Notes under the pieces: generated by a model
Database searches by the model: none
What the model was told of the DNA's origin: nothing
Seen by the model: the letters and a program-made list of their open reading frames with translations, nothing else
Shown: one piece after another, positions 24,632-33,173 of the stretch
How positions within the stretch are numbered: the first letter of the stretch is position 1
Layout: the number at the start of each line of letters is the position of its first letter
NCBI RefSeq assembly: GCF_004341165.1
Contig: NZ_SLZR01000008.1
Span: 124,001 to 188,000, forward strand
Length of the DNA: 64,000 bases
Origin: Reinekea marinisedimentorum
Lineage (GTDB): Bacteria > Pseudomonadota > Gammaproteobacteria > Pseudomonadales > Natronospirillaceae
Reading direction: 5' to 3'
Made by a program: the position numbers and the translations under genes

Positions 24632-24901
24632 ATGCAACAGTGCGTCAAGGCTTGGGTGTACGGCAAGGTGCAGGGCGTGGGTTATCGTTTTTTCTGTAAA
24701 AAGCGCGCCTATGAACTGGGTTTGCAGGGCTATGCGCTGAATCTGCCTGACGGCCGGGTGGAGGTTCTGGTGTGTGGAGAGGAACAAGCCATCAGTGATA
24801 TGATCCAGTCGCTGCACGAGGGGCCGGTGTTTGCTCAGGTATTGGGGGTAGATGTAGAGCCGAGCGACAAGGTTCAAACGACCGGGTTTATGACCGGCTG
24901 A
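24632..24901 (+). CDS. acyP: Acylphosphatase AcyP
   Basis: An 89-residue cytoplasmic enzyme that hydrolyses acyl phosphates. KVQGVGYRFFCKKRA (residues 9-23) contains the phosphate-binding Arg, and ALNLPDGRVEV contains the catalytic Asn. GGGGG precedes the ATG by about five bases. It is convergent with the lytic transglycosylase gene, one base separating the stops. An acylphosphatase gene upstream of aspS is also found in Pseudomonas. Confidence 0.93.
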   Translation: MQQCVKAWVYGKVQGVGYRFFCKKRAYELGLQGYALNLPDGRVEVLVCGEEQAISDMIQSLHEGPVFAQVLGVDVEPSDKVQTTGFMTG

Positions 24902-24902
24902 T

Positions 24903-25490
24903 TTATTCGCCGAGCCGCCAGTACTGATGCCAATAGGTTAGAACCCGTTTTGGGTACCAGGTTTGGCCGCGGCTGCCGTTGTATCTGGCCAGTGCTTTTA
25001 TAAGGCTGCCTTTTTCGATCTCAAGATAGTGCGCCAGAATGGTGGTGCCGTAACGCAGATTTGTCGCGCACTCCAGCAGGCTGTCTTCTTCCCTTCCAAT
25101 TTCATCCTTCCAGAACGGCATAACCTGCATAATGCCTCTTGCGCCCGCGTAGGATACCGCATAGCAGTCAAATGCACTTTCAACCTGAATGAGTGCCAGA
25201 ATCAGCCCCGGCTCCAGGTTAGCCCGGGACGCTTCAGCATGAATCAGGGTTAGTAGCTCAATGCGTTCGTTCGGGTCTTTTATCCAGCGGCTTAACGGCG
25301 TCGACATAGCAGCTAACCAAACCTGCCCGACATATTCATCCTCAAAGGCGTTGGGTTGGCTGAGTGCGGTTTTCAGTGACTGTACCAGTGTTGTGTCTGT
25401 CAATTGAGTGTCGGTCTCATTCGCCAGTGTAGGGTTGATGCTGCAAATCAGACAAAGGCTGGCAATTAAGGTAATTAGGCGGTATCGCAT
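24903..25490 (-). CDS. Lytic transglycosylase, SLT domain
   Basis: A 195-residue secreted protein with a signal peptide (MRYRLITLIASLCLICSINP, cleavage probably after LANE's alanine at 23). Residues about 85-190 form a soluble-lytic-transglycosylase domain: IQVESAFDCYAVS with the catalytic Glu, then GARGIMQVMPFW and NLRYGTTILAHYL, and a final ALARYNGS. It cleaves peptidoglycan to 1,6-anhydromuropeptides in the periplasm. The protein is short compared with MltC or Slt70 and contains little besides the catalytic domain. Confidence 0.9.
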   Translation of the reverse strand: MRYRLITLIASLCLICSINPTLANETDTQLTDTTLVQSLKTALSQPNAFEDEYVGQVWLAAMSTPLSRWIKDPNERIELLTLIHAEASRANLEPGLILALIQVESAFDCYAVSYAGARGIMQVMPFWKDEIGREEDSLLECATNLRYGTTILAHYLEIEKGSLIKALARYNGSRGQTWYPKRVLTYWHQYWRLGE

Positions 25491-25577
25491 GTTCGTTGAA
25501 TCGCTGGTTGTTTGACCTGAATGCTAACAGAAAATTCAGAAGTTTGATCGGTGGGTTAATTCTTGGCTGAATCGTTG

Positions 25578-25583
25578 TATAAT
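25578..25583 (+). promoter_or_regulatory. -10 element of the aspS promoter
   Basis: TATAAT followed by GCGCGCC, a GC-rich discriminator as at the tRNA promoters of this window. The -35 is poor (GTTAAT at 25555-25560, 17-base spacer). It lies 43 bases upstream of the aspS start. Confidence 0.5.
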
Positions 25584-25625
25584 GCGCGCCTTTTTGCAAA
25601 TTGATTATCTGGATCGGGAAAAACC

Positions 25626-27410
25626 ATGCGAAGCCTGTATTGTGGAGAACTAAACAGTTCAAACATTGACCAGACCGTTACCATCTGCGGTTGGGTTCAT
25701 CGTCGTCGTGATCACGGCGGCGTTATCTTTTTGGATGTTCGTGATCGTGAGGGCATCATGCAGGTGGTTTTCGATCCTGATGCCGAAGAAAGCTTTGCCA
25801 CTGCCGATCGTGTGCGCAGTGAGTATGTTGTAGAGATTACCGGCCTGGTTCGTGGCCGTCCTGAAGGTACGGTTAACGCCAATATGTCGACCGGTGAGGT
25901 TGAGATGCTGGGTCGTGAAATTAAAGTGCTGAACAAAGCGCTGACGCCTCCGTTCCCGCTGGACGATTACTCGCCTGTTGGTGAAGACGTTCGCCTGAAG
26001 TATCGCTATATGGATCTGCGTCGCCCGGAAATGCAGCAAAAGCTGATTCTGCGCTCCAAAATCACCTCCAGCGTGCGCCGTGCACTGGAAGATCAGGGCT
26101 TTATCGACATTGAAACGCCTATTCTGAACCGTGCGACGCCGGAAGGTGCGCGTGATTATCTGGTGCCTTCTCGTACCCACCCGGGTTCGTTCTTCTCGTT
26201 GCCGCAGTCTCCTCAGCTGTTTAAGCAGCTGCTGATGGTTTCCGGTTTCGACCGCTACTACCAGATTGCCAAGTGTTTCCGTGATGAAGACCTGCGTGCC
26301 GACCGCCAGCCGGAATTCACCCAGATTGATATCGAGACTTCTTTCATGGATGAAGATGGCATCATGGGTATTACTGAAACCATGATCCGCTCGCTGTTTA
26401 AAGAAGTGCTGGATGTCGATTTTGCTGACTTCCCGCGTATGCCATTCTCTGAAGCGATGGAGAAATACGGCAGCGACAAGCCGGACCTGCGTATTCCGCT
26501 GCAGCTGGTGACCGTCAGTGATCTGATGGAAGGTGTTGAATTCAAGGTGTTCTCTGGCCCGGCTAAAGATGCCGCCGGTCGTGTTGCTGCTCTGAAAGTA
26601 CCGGGTGGCAACAGCCTGACCCGTAAGCAGATCGACGATTACACCAAGTTTGTCAGCATCTATGGCGCCAAAGGCCTGGCGTACATTAAGGTAAATGATA
26701 AATCTAAGCTGGAAGATGGCGATGATTGTGGTCTGCAATCGCCAATCGTTAAATTCCTGCCGGTTGATGTTCGCAAAGCGTTGATTGAACGACTGGAAGC
26801 TGAAGACGGCGACCTTATCTTCTTTGGAGCCGATAAAGCCAAGATCGTTAACGATGCGCTGGGTGCGTTGCGTTGTAAGATCGGTGAAGACATGGATCTT
26901 TACACCTGTGAGTGGGCACCACTGTGGGTTGTTGATTTCCCAATGTTTGAAGATACCGGCGATGCCCGCGTCACTGCGTTGCACCACCCGTTCACTATGC
27001 CTTCATGCTCTATCGAAGAGCTGAAAGCGAACCCGCTGGGTGCCTTGTCCCGAGCTTACGATATGGTTCTGAACGGTGTCGAGCTGGGCGGTGGTTCCAT
27101 CCGTATCCACGATGAAGAAATGCAGAATACGGTCTTCGATGTACTGAAGATCGATAAAGAGTCACAGGAAGAGAAGTTTGGCTTCCTGTTGTCGGCGCTG
27201 CGGTACGGTTGCCCTCCACACGGCGGTTTGGCATTTGGCCTTGACCGAATCGTGATGCTGATGACCGGCTCCGAGTCTATTCGTGAAGTTATTGCCTTCC
27301 CGAAAACTCAGACAGCGGCCTGTGTGCTCACCGAAGCACCTGGCCAGGTGGATGCAGAGCAGCTTAAAGAGCTGAACATCCGCATCCGAAAGGCTTCGTC
27401 TGAAAGCTGA
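25626..27410 (+). CDS. aspS: Aspartyl-tRNA synthetase, bacterial type
   Basis: A 594-residue class II synthetase: N-terminal OB anticodon-binding domain, catalytic domain with motif 2 in [18 protein letters not shown], the bacterial GAD insertion (about residues 290-420) and motif 3 [12 protein letters not shown]. The OB domain reads RRRDHGG with His30, where E. coli's discriminating enzyme has Leu; His at this place is reported for the non-discriminating enzyme of P. aeruginosa that charges both tRNA-Asp and tRNA-Asn. So this AspRS may also make Asp-tRNA-Asn for GatCAB; this is inference. A strong terminator follows. Confidence 0.96.
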   Translation: MRSLYCGELNSSNIDQTVTICGWVHRRRDHGGVIFLDVRDREGIMQVVFDPDAEESFATADRVRSEYVVEITGLVRGRPEGTVNANMSTGEVEMLGREIKVLNKALTPPFPLDDYSPVGEDVRLKYRYMDLRRPEMQQKLILRSKITSSVRRALEDQGFIDIETPILNRATPEGARDYLVPSRTHPGSFFSLPQSPQLFKQLLMVSGFDRYYQIAKCFRDEDLRADRQPEFTQIDIETSFMDEDGIMGITETMIRSLFKEVLDVDFADFPRMPFSEAMEKYGSDKPDLRIPLQLVTVSDLMEGVEFKVFSGPAKDAAGRVAALKVPGGNSLTRKQIDDYTKFVSIYGAKGLAYIKVNDKSKLEDGDDCGLQSPIVKFLPVDVRKALIERLEAEDGDLIFFGADKAKIVNDALGALRCKIGEDMDLYTCEWAPLWVVDFPMFEDTGDARVTALHHPFTMPSCSIEELKANPLGALSRAYDMVLNGVELGGGSIRIHDEEMQNTVFDVLKIDKESQEEKFGFLLSALRYGCPPHGGLAFGLDRIVMLMTGSESIREVIAFPKTQTAACVLTEAPGQVDAEQLKELNIRIRKASSES

Positions 27411-27433
27411 GTCAGCATTAAAGTAATTGAATA

Positions 27434-27462
27434 AAGGGAGCTGAGTGCTCCCTTGTTTTTTT
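27434..27462 (+). terminator. Rho-independent terminator of aspS
   Basis: AAGGGAGC-TGAGT-GCTCCCTT forms a perfect 8-bp stem followed by G and seven Ts, 24 bases after the aspS stop. Confidence 0.9.
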
Positions 27463-27508
27463 ACAATCAACGGAAATATCTGAATTTTTAGCATGTTAAG
27501 AGGTGACT

Positions 27509-28228
27509 ATGGCTGGTCATAGTAAATGGGCGAATATCCGCCATCGTAAGGCTGCGCAAGATGCCAAACGCGGCAAAATTTTCACCAAGATTATTCGTGA
27601 GCTGGTTGTAGCAGCCAAATCTGGTGGCCCCAACCCGGAAGACAACCCGGCGCTGCGCAGTGTTATTGATAAGGCACTCGGCGCCAACATGAAACGCGAC
27701 ACCATCGATAAGGCCATTGCCCGCGGGGCCGGAGCCGGAGATGGCGAAAACTTTGAAGCCATGACCTATGAAGGCTATGGCATTCAGGGGGTTGCTGTGT
27801 ATGTGAAGTGCCTTTCCGACAATAAAAACCGCACCGTCAGTGAAGTGCGCCACGCCTTTACTAAAACTGGTGGTAACCTGGGTACCGATGGTTCGGTGGC
27901 CTATCTGTTCTCCAGTGTCGGTCAGTTGTTGCTGGAAAAGGCCGATGAAGATGCGCTCATGGAGGTTGCATTGGAAGCCGGAGCAGAGGATGTCATCGCC
28001 AGTGACGACGGCAGCTTTGAAGTACGCACCGCACCGGAAGATTTTATGACCGTTAAACAGGCGCTGCTCGATGCCGGCTATGAGCCTGAAGGTGAAGTCA
28101 CTATGGTGCCGAGTACCGAAGTGGATATTGAAGGCGAATCTATCGAAAAAGTTCAGCGTTTGATCGATATGCTTGAAGATCTGGATGACGTTCAGGCCGT
28201 CTACACCAACGCAAACTTTATCGAATAA
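27509..28228 (+). CDS. yebC: YebC/PmpR family transcription or translation regulator
   Basis: A 239-residue cytoplasmic protein starting [20 protein letters not shown], the invariant N-terminus of YebC/TACO1. The three-domain family is reported both as DNA-binding regulator (PmpR) and as a factor that relieves ribosome stalling at proline runs. ATG 27509 with AGAGG upstream is chosen over the GTG at 27503 because it gives the conserved N-terminus. It heads the yebC-ruvC-TRIC-ruvA-ruvB cluster. Confidence 0.95.
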   Translation: MAGHSKWANIRHRKAAQDAKRGKIFTKIIRELVVAAKSGGPNPEDNPALRSVIDKALGANMKRDTIDKAIARGAGAGDGENFEAMTYEGYGIQGVAVYVKCLSDNKNRTVSEVRHAFTKTGGNLGTDGSVAYLFSSVGQLLLEKADEDALMEVALEAGAEDVIASDDGSFEVRTAPEDFMTVKQALLDAGYEPEGEVTMVPSTEVDIEGESIEKVQRLIDMLEDLDDVQAVYTNANFIE

Positions 28229-28241
28229 TAGGAAATCTGCA

Positions 28242-28763
28242 TTGGCGCTGATTCTTGGTATTGACCCGGGCTCACGAAAAACCGGTTTCGGAGTCATCAA
28301 TCAGGTGGGCTCGCGGCTGGAGTACGTTGCCAGTGGCGTGATCCGTGTGCATAAAGAGCCCTCCATGCCGCTTCGGCTCAACCTGATCTACGACTCGCTG
28401 ACTGAAATTATTGAACAGTATTGCCCGCAACAGATGGCAATTGAAGAAGTCTTTATGGGCCGTGGGCCGGATGCCGCCATTAAACTGGGGCAGGCGCGTG
28501 GGGTTGCTATTCTGGCCGGTACTCAGGCGCAGCTGGAAGTCTTTGAATACGCCGCCAGAAAGGTAAAGCAGGCGGTTGTCGGCAACGGCAATGCCGATAA
28601 AGATCAGGTGGGCTACATGGTGCAGTCGTTGTTGAAATTGCCCGGTGTGCCTCAGGAAGATGCTGCCGATGCGCTGGCTGTGGCGGCCTGTCACGCCTAT
28701 ACCGTCACCGGCTTGGTCAATATTACCGGCGCGTCCCACTCCAGAAGAGGGCGGTTGGTGTAA
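28242..28763 (+). CDS. ruvC: Holliday junction resolvase RuvC
   Basis: A 173-residue endonuclease, the same length as E. coli RuvC. It has LGIDPGSRKTGFG with catalytic Asp7, AIEEVFMGRGPDAAIKLGQ with Glu66/67, and the C-terminal acidic pair in EDAADALAVAACHA. The start is TTG with AGGA nine bases upstream; reading further upstream would run into yebC. RuvC cuts the Holliday junctions moved by RuvAB. Confidence 0.95.
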   Translation: MALILGIDPGSRKTGFGVINQVGSRLEYVASGVIRVHKEPSMPLRLNLIYDSLTEIIEQYCPQQMAIEEVFMGRGPDAAIKLGQARGVAILAGTQAQLEVFEYAARKVKQAVVGNGNADKDQVGYMVQSLLKLPGVPQEDAADALAVAACHAYTVTGLVNITGASHSRRGRLV

Positions 28764-29395
28764 TGTTGATTCTTTACTGGATTGAACTGTTTGGTGTCGC
28801 CGTGTTTGCCATGGCGGGTGCGATTGAAGCCTGCCGTAAGCGTTTCGATCTGTTCGGTGTGCTGGTTCTGGCTTTCGTCACGGCACTCGGTGGCGGCACT
28901 CTGCGTGATCTGTTGCTGGATATTGCACCGCTGGCGTGGATCCGTGATCTTACGCTGGCTTATGTTGCGCTGGGTTCGGCGGTCATTACCTTTGTACTGG
29001 CCAAATTTATTAATATTCCCTTTAAGGCGTTGCTGTATGCCGATGCTGTCGGTTTGGCGGCCTTTACTGTCAGTGGCACGCAAACGGCCATTCATATGGA
29101 CTTACCTTGCCTGGTGGTCGTGATGATGGGCATGTCCTCAGGCATCGTTGGCGGCATTATCCGCGACCTGCTGGCCAATGAAATACCTTTGATTTTCCGG
29201 CGCGATATATACGCGACCGCCACGCTGATTGGCTCGCTGAGTACCTATATTGTTCAGCAGGCAGGCCTGGCTCCTGAACTGTCTGTGGCCTTTGGTTTCA
29301 TAATTGTATTGATCATTCGTCTCGCCGCGATACACTGGCAGCTGCATTTACCTGTGTTTATGCACAGTACTTCTTACAGGAATGAAAAATTATGA
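28763..29395 (+). CDS. TRIC-type cation channel family protein (UPF0126, YicG/YadS-like)
   Basis: A 210-residue inner-membrane protein with seven hydrophobic segments arranged as two similar halves. Each has a glycine-rich kink followed by RD: TALGGGTLRDLLL near residue 42 and GIVGGIIRDLLANE near 128. Bacterial TRIC homologues form trimeric potassium/cation channels. The start overlaps the ruvC stop (TAATG) and its end overlaps the ruvA start by four bases, so it is tightly inserted in the ruv operon, which normally has ruvC, ruvA and ruvB together. Confidence 0.88.
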   Translation: MLILYWIELFGVAVFAMAGAIEACRKRFDLFGVLVLAFVTALGGGTLRDLLLDIAPLAWIRDLTLAYVALGSAVITFVLAKFINIPFKALLYADAVGLAAFTVSGTQTAIHMDLPCLVVVMMGMSSGIVGGIIRDLLANEIPLIFRRDIYATATLIGSLSTYIVQQAGLAPELSVAFGFIIVLIIRLAAIHWQLHLPVFMHSTSYRNEKL

Positions 29396-29997
29396 TTGGT
29401 CGTATTCAGGGCGTGCTGCTGGAAAATAAAGCGCCAGATCTGCTTATAGATGTTCATGGCATTGGCTATGAAATTCAGGCTCCGCTCTCTACCGCCTTTG
29501 CCCTGCCTAAAATTGGCGACGTAGTTACCTTAAAGACGCATCTGGCCGTGCGTGAAGATGCCCATGTTCTGTACGGCTTTGCCACAGACCACGAGCGAAC
29601 CCTGTTCCGTACGCTCATTAAAATCAGTGGTGTGGGGCCTAAGTTAGCACTTGCTATCCTCAGTGGTATGGAAACTGAACGCTTTATTCATTCCATTCAG
29701 GAGCAGGATCCGGCATCGTTGACCAAGATTCCCGGTGTAGGTAAGAAGACTGCTGAGCGTTTAATTGTGGAAATGAAAGATAAGCTGAATGCCCTGGGCA
29801 GTGCCGGCTCTCTGTTGATGGAGCCTCTGGGTGCGCTGAGCGCAGCAGCTGATTCGGTTGATCATCTGCAGGATGCTGAAAGCGCCCTGATCGCACTGGG
29901 CTATAAACCGGCTCAAGCGTCGAAATCGATCTCTAAGGTTGCAACCGATGGTATGAGCTCTGAAGAAATTATCCGCGCTGCCCTGAAGGCAATGTAA
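29392..29997 (+). CDS. ruvA: Holliday junction DNA helicase subunit RuvA
   Basis: A 201-residue protein (E. coli 203). It starts MIGRIQGVLLENKAPDLLID, with an OB-like first domain, two helix-hairpin-helix motifs (LIKISGVGPKLALAILSG and LTKIPGVGKKTAERLIVEM) and the C-terminal RuvB-binding domain (ESALIALGYKPAQASKSISK). RuvA binds the four-way junction and recruits RuvB. ruvB starts nine bases after it. Confidence 0.96.
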   Translation: MIGRIQGVLLENKAPDLLIDVHGIGYEIQAPLSTAFALPKIGDVVTLKTHLAVREDAHVLYGFATDHERTLFRTLIKISGVGPKLALAILSGMETERFIHSIQEQDPASLTKIPGVGKKTAERLIVEMKDKLNALGSAGSLLMEPLGALSAAADSVDHLQDAESALIALGYKPAQASKSISKVATDGMSSEEIIRAALKAM

Positions 29998-30006
29998 GGA
30001 CTCACT

Positions 30007-31017
30007 ATGATCGAAACAGACCGCTTCATCAGCCCTGTACCGCAATCTCCGGTTGAAACTCAGCATGACCGGGCGATACGGCCAGCCTTATTGCAGGACT
30101 ATATTGGCCAGCCGGCTGTGCGTGAAAAGATGGATATTTTCATCGGTGCCGCCAAGAAGCGTGAAGAGCCCCTGGATCATACCCTGATCTTCGGCCCGCC
30201 GGGGTTGGGTAAAACTACCCTGGCTAACATTATCGCCAACGAAATGGGGGTGAATATCAAGACCACCTCCGGCCCGGTATTGGAAAAAGCCGGCGATCTG
30301 GCGGCTATGCTGACAAACCTGGAGCAGGGTGATGTACTGTTTATTGATGAAATTCATCGTCTGTCGCCAAACATAGAAGAAATACTCTACCCGGCGATGG
30401 AAGACTATCAGCTGGATATCATGATCGGCGAAGGCCCGGCCGCGCGCAGTATTAAGCTCGATCTGCCTCCCTTTACACTGGTTGGGGCGACGACCCGTGC
30501 CGGCCAGCTGACCTCTCCGCTGCGCGATCGTTTCGGTATTGTTGAGCGGCTGGAGTTCTATTCCGTACAGGACTTAACCACCATTGTGCTGCGCTCTGCC
30601 GGTAAGCTCGAAATAGAGGTAGAAAAAGAAGGTGCACATGAAATAGCCATGCGTTCACGCGGGACTCCGCGGATTGCCAACCGGCTGTTGCGCCGGGTGC
30701 GCGATTTCGCCGAGGTAAAATCAGATGGCCGTATCACGCAGGCCGTAGCTGATGGCGCACTGAATATGCTGCATGTTGATAAGGCCGGGTTCGATCATCT
30801 CGATAGGCGGGTACTGCTTGCGTTGATCGAAAAATTCAGCGGAGGCCCTGCCGGCATTGAGAACATAGCCGCGGCACTGAGCGAGGTGCGCGATACCCTG
30901 GAAGATGTCGTAGAGCCCTACCTGATTCAGCAGGGTTATCTCATTCGTACACCGCGTGGCCGAATAGCAACAGACCTGGCGTACCTGCATTTCGACATTG
31001 ACCGTCCGCAAGCCTGA
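30007..31017 (+). CDS. ruvB: Holliday junction branch-migration ATPase RuvB
   Basis: A 336-residue AAA+ motor, exactly the E. coli length. [20 protein letters not shown] opens the core, Walker A is GPPGLGKTT, Walker B is LFIDEIHRL, sensor 1 is GATTRAG, and the arginine finger lies in PLRDRFGI. The C-terminal winged helix ends [17 protein letters not shown]. It drives branch migration with RuvA. In Pseudomonas a ybgC gene follows before tolQ; here there is only a 170-base gap. Confidence 0.97.
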   Translation: MIETDRFISPVPQSPVETQHDRAIRPALLQDYIGQPAVREKMDIFIGAAKKREEPLDHTLIFGPPGLGKTTLANIIANEMGVNIKTTSGPVLEKAGDLAAMLTNLEQGDVLFIDEIHRLSPNIEEILYPAMEDYQLDIMIGEGPAARSIKLDLPPFTLVGATTRAGQLTSPLRDRFGIVERLEFYSVQDLTTIVLRSAGKLEIEVEKEGAHEIAMRSRGTPRIANRLLRRVRDFAEVKSDGRITQAVADGALNMLHVDKAGFDHLDRRVLLALIEKFSGGPAGIENIAAALSEVRDTLEDVVEPYLIQQGYLIRTPRGRIATDLAYLHFDIDRPQA

Positions 31018-31187
31018 AACTGAGGCCTCGGTCACTATTCTGTTAAAACGGCGGACCCGCTCCGCTGCTTCTTTCATGCCCTTCTGCAAATGCCGCGAAA
31101 AATTCCTGAGCCCCGATTAAAGGTCACTGGAATTATTCGGTTTATTTCTTTAGCCTACGTTCAATTATTCAAACAAGGAAACACTCA

Positions 31188-31892
31188 GTGGGCGAGCAGC
31201 TTTCGTATTGGCAACTCATAGCAGATGCATCAATACTGGTGAAATTGGTTATGCTGGTTTTGGTCGGTTTATCTGTCACAACATGGGTATTTATCTGGGA
31301 GCGTCGCAATGTCTTGAGAGACTCCTTTAGAAAATTCGCTGCCTTTGAGGAGCGCTTCTGGTCCGGCATAGATCTGGCCCAGCTGTATCGGCAGGTCAAT
31401 GCCAGCCCCGAAGAAAACAGCGCTGGTGAGGCTGTGTTCCGGGCGGGCTTTAAAGAATTTACCCGCTTGCGGCAACAGCACATTACCGATGCTGAGGGCA
31501 TTATGGCCGGTTGTCAGCGTGCCATGCGTGTTGCTGTCAGCAAAGAGGCCGAACGACTGGATTCGCATTTAACCTTTATGGCGACTGTGGGTTCTACCAG
31601 CCCGTACATCGGCTTGTTCGGCACCGTTTGGGGGATTATGCATTCCTTCCTCGGTCTGGCATCGGTGACTCAGGTTTCGCTGGCTACCGTTGCGCCGGGT
31701 ATTGCCGAGGCACTCATTGCAACGGCAATGGGGTTGTTTGCTGCCATTCCTGCTGTTGTCGCCTTTAACCGCTTTTCTGCGCGCTCAGAAAAAATGCTCA
31801 ACAGCCTGGAAACCTTTACCGAAGAGTTTTCTGCCATTCTGCACCGGCAGGCGCACCTGCTGGAATCGCAACACCGTAAGCAGGCTCAATAA
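31188..31892 (+). CDS. tolQ: Tol-Pal system proton channel TolQ
   Basis: A 234-residue inner-membrane protein with three helices (about 15-40, 135-160, 170-195). The last two carry GSTSPYIGLFGTVWGIMHSF and PGIAEALIATAMGLFAAIPA, the TolQ/ExbB/MotA signatures including channel threonines. With TolR it converts the proton gradient into movement of TolA for outer-membrane constriction at division. The start is GTG with AAGGA ten bases upstream. Its stop overlaps the tolR start. Confidence 0.96.
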   Translation: MGEQLSYWQLIADASILVKLVMLVLVGLSVTTWVFIWERRNVLRDSFRKFAAFEERFWSGIDLAQLYRQVNASPEENSAGEAVFRAGFKEFTRLRQQHITDAEGIMAGCQRAMRVAVSKEAERLDSHLTFMATVGSTSPYIGLFGTVWGIMHSFLGLASVTQVSLATVAPGIAEALIATAMGLFAAIPAVVAFNRFSARSEKMLNSLETFTEEFSAILHRQAHLLESQHRKQAQ

Positions 31893-32317
31893 TGAAAGTT
31901 CGGGTTCGGCGAAAGCCGGTATCAGATATGAACGTCGTGCCCTATATCGACGTCATGCTGGTGCTGCTTATTATTTTCATGGTTACGGCACCTATGCTGG
32001 TTCAGGGAGTCAGGGTTGATGTTCCAAAAGTGAACTCTGCGCCGTTGACCATTGATGAGAAAAACCAGCATTTGATTATTGCTCTGACCGCGGATGGCCA
32101 GGCGTTAATAGAACGTGGTGATGAAGAGCCAGCCAAGGTTGCAGACAGCGGCATTACCTCTTATGTCACCGGTATTCTCGATTCCGATCCCGGCCTGCAG
32201 GTGCTGTTGCGTGCCGATCAAAATGTGCTTTATGGCCGTGTCATGGGTGTAATGTCGAGCCTTCAGGCGGCGGGTATGGATTCCGTTGGGCTGATTACCG
32301 AGGCGCCCGATGAATAG
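31892..32317 (+). CDS. tolR: Tol-Pal system protein TolR
   Basis: A 141-residue protein (E. coli 142) with one N-terminal helix containing MNVVPYIDVMLVLLIIFMVT; Asp20 is the protonatable residue of the TolQR channel. The rest is a periplasmic domain of the ExbD/TolR fold. It overlaps tolA by eight bases. Confidence 0.96.
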   Translation: MKVRVRRKPVSDMNVVPYIDVMLVLLIIFMVTAPMLVQGVRVDVPKVNSAPLTIDEKNQHLIIALTADGQALIERGDEEPAKVADSGITSYVTGILDSDPGLQVLLRADQNVLYGRVMGVMSSLQAAGMDSVGLITEAPDE

Positions 32318-33173
32318 CCTGTTGCCGGCACCGACAACGACTTTCGGCAAGCAGTATTCCTGGCCGATAGTGGGTGCTCTGGCACTTCATGCCGTCGTTG
32401 TGACACTGATATTCGGCTCCTGGAACTTTTCCCTGAGTAGCCATAAAGAGTTTGAGGTTCCGGACCACATCGTAGCCAGTGTTGTCACTATCGAGCAGCC
32501 CAAGGTTGCTCCCAAACCTGTCGTTAAGCCTCAGCCAACCCCTGCGCCAAAACCGGTGGTGAAGGAAACGCCCAAGCCCGTGGTTAAGGAAACACCGAAG
32601 CCAGTGGTGAAGCAAGAACCCAAACCGGAGCCGGTAGTCAAAGAGCAGCCTAAGCCTGTGCAAAAGCCTGTTACGGAAACCGTGCCGGAAGTAAAACAGC
32701 CGGAGGTTGCAGAACCAGAGCCGGAAGTTAAGCAGCCAGCGCTGGAAAGTGAGGAGGATCTGTTCAGTAACCTGCTTGAAGGGTTGGCGGCGGAAGAGGC
32801 CTCTATTAATGAGCAGATCGAGATTATCGAATCCAACCAGGCCAGACAGGCGCAGATAAAAGCAACGGTTTCCAGCCATGCGTCTATGATCAGAGCACAG
32901 ATTGAGCAGCAGTGGTCGCGTCCGCCAGAATTGAGGCTGATGAGCCTGCAGGGCATCGAGGCGGTGGTGCTGGTGGAGTTGCTGCCAACAGGTGAATTAC
33001 TGAAGGCTTCAATTACCCGGACTTCGGGCAATCAGCGGTTTGATGACTCCGTTCTGCGTGCCGTAGAGCGGGTAAGAAGGTTTAGTGTGCCAGAGAATTC
33101 AGAGGCGTTTGAACAGGGTGGTTTTCGCCGTTTGAACATTACCTTTAGACCAGAGGATTTAATGAATTTATGA
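32310..33173 (+). CDS. tolA: TolA with a proline-rich, TonB-like linker
   Basis: A 287-residue protein, much shorter than E. coli TolA (421). One N-terminal helix (PIVGALALHAVVVTLIFGSW with the S-H-type His) anchors it. Residues about 60-140 are a repetitive Pro/Lys/Val/Glu segment built on PKPVVKE repeats, unlike the long Ala/Lys alpha helix of enterobacterial TolA and more like TonB. The C-terminal domain starts near 185 (SHASMIRAQIEQQWSRPPEL) and ends with FDDSVLRAVERVRRFSVPEN, fitting TolA/TonB_C family proteins. Function in Tol-Pal is supported by position in tolQRAB-pal. Confidence 0.92.
   Translation: MNSLLPAPTTTFGKQYSWPIVGALALHAVVVTLIFGSWNFSLSSHKEFEVPDHIVASVVTIEQPKVAPKPVVKPQPTPAPKPVVKETPKPVVKETPKPVVKQEPKPEPVVKEQPKPVQKPVTETVPEVKQPEVAEPEPEVKQPALESEEDLFSNLLEGLAAEEASINEQIEIIESNQARQAQIKATVSSHASMIRAQIEQQWSRPPELRLMSLQGIEAVVLVELLPTGELLKASITRTSGNQRFDDSVLRAVERVRRFSVPENSEAFEQGGFRRLNITFRPEDLMNL

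Noticed and set aside
25659-26987. 442-codon open frame on the minus strand opposite aspS
   Set aside because: It is wholly antisense to the certain aspS gene, has no recognisable protein character (biased to Arg, Gln, Asn, His) and no ribosome site; it results from codon use of aspS.
27488-28300. 270-codon open frame on the minus strand opposite yebC
   Set aside because: Antisense to yebC with low-complexity composition and no family features.
31018-31187. Remnant of ybgC between ruvB and tolQ
   Set aside because: Translating the gap in all frames gives nothing similar to the hot-dog thioesterase YbgC.
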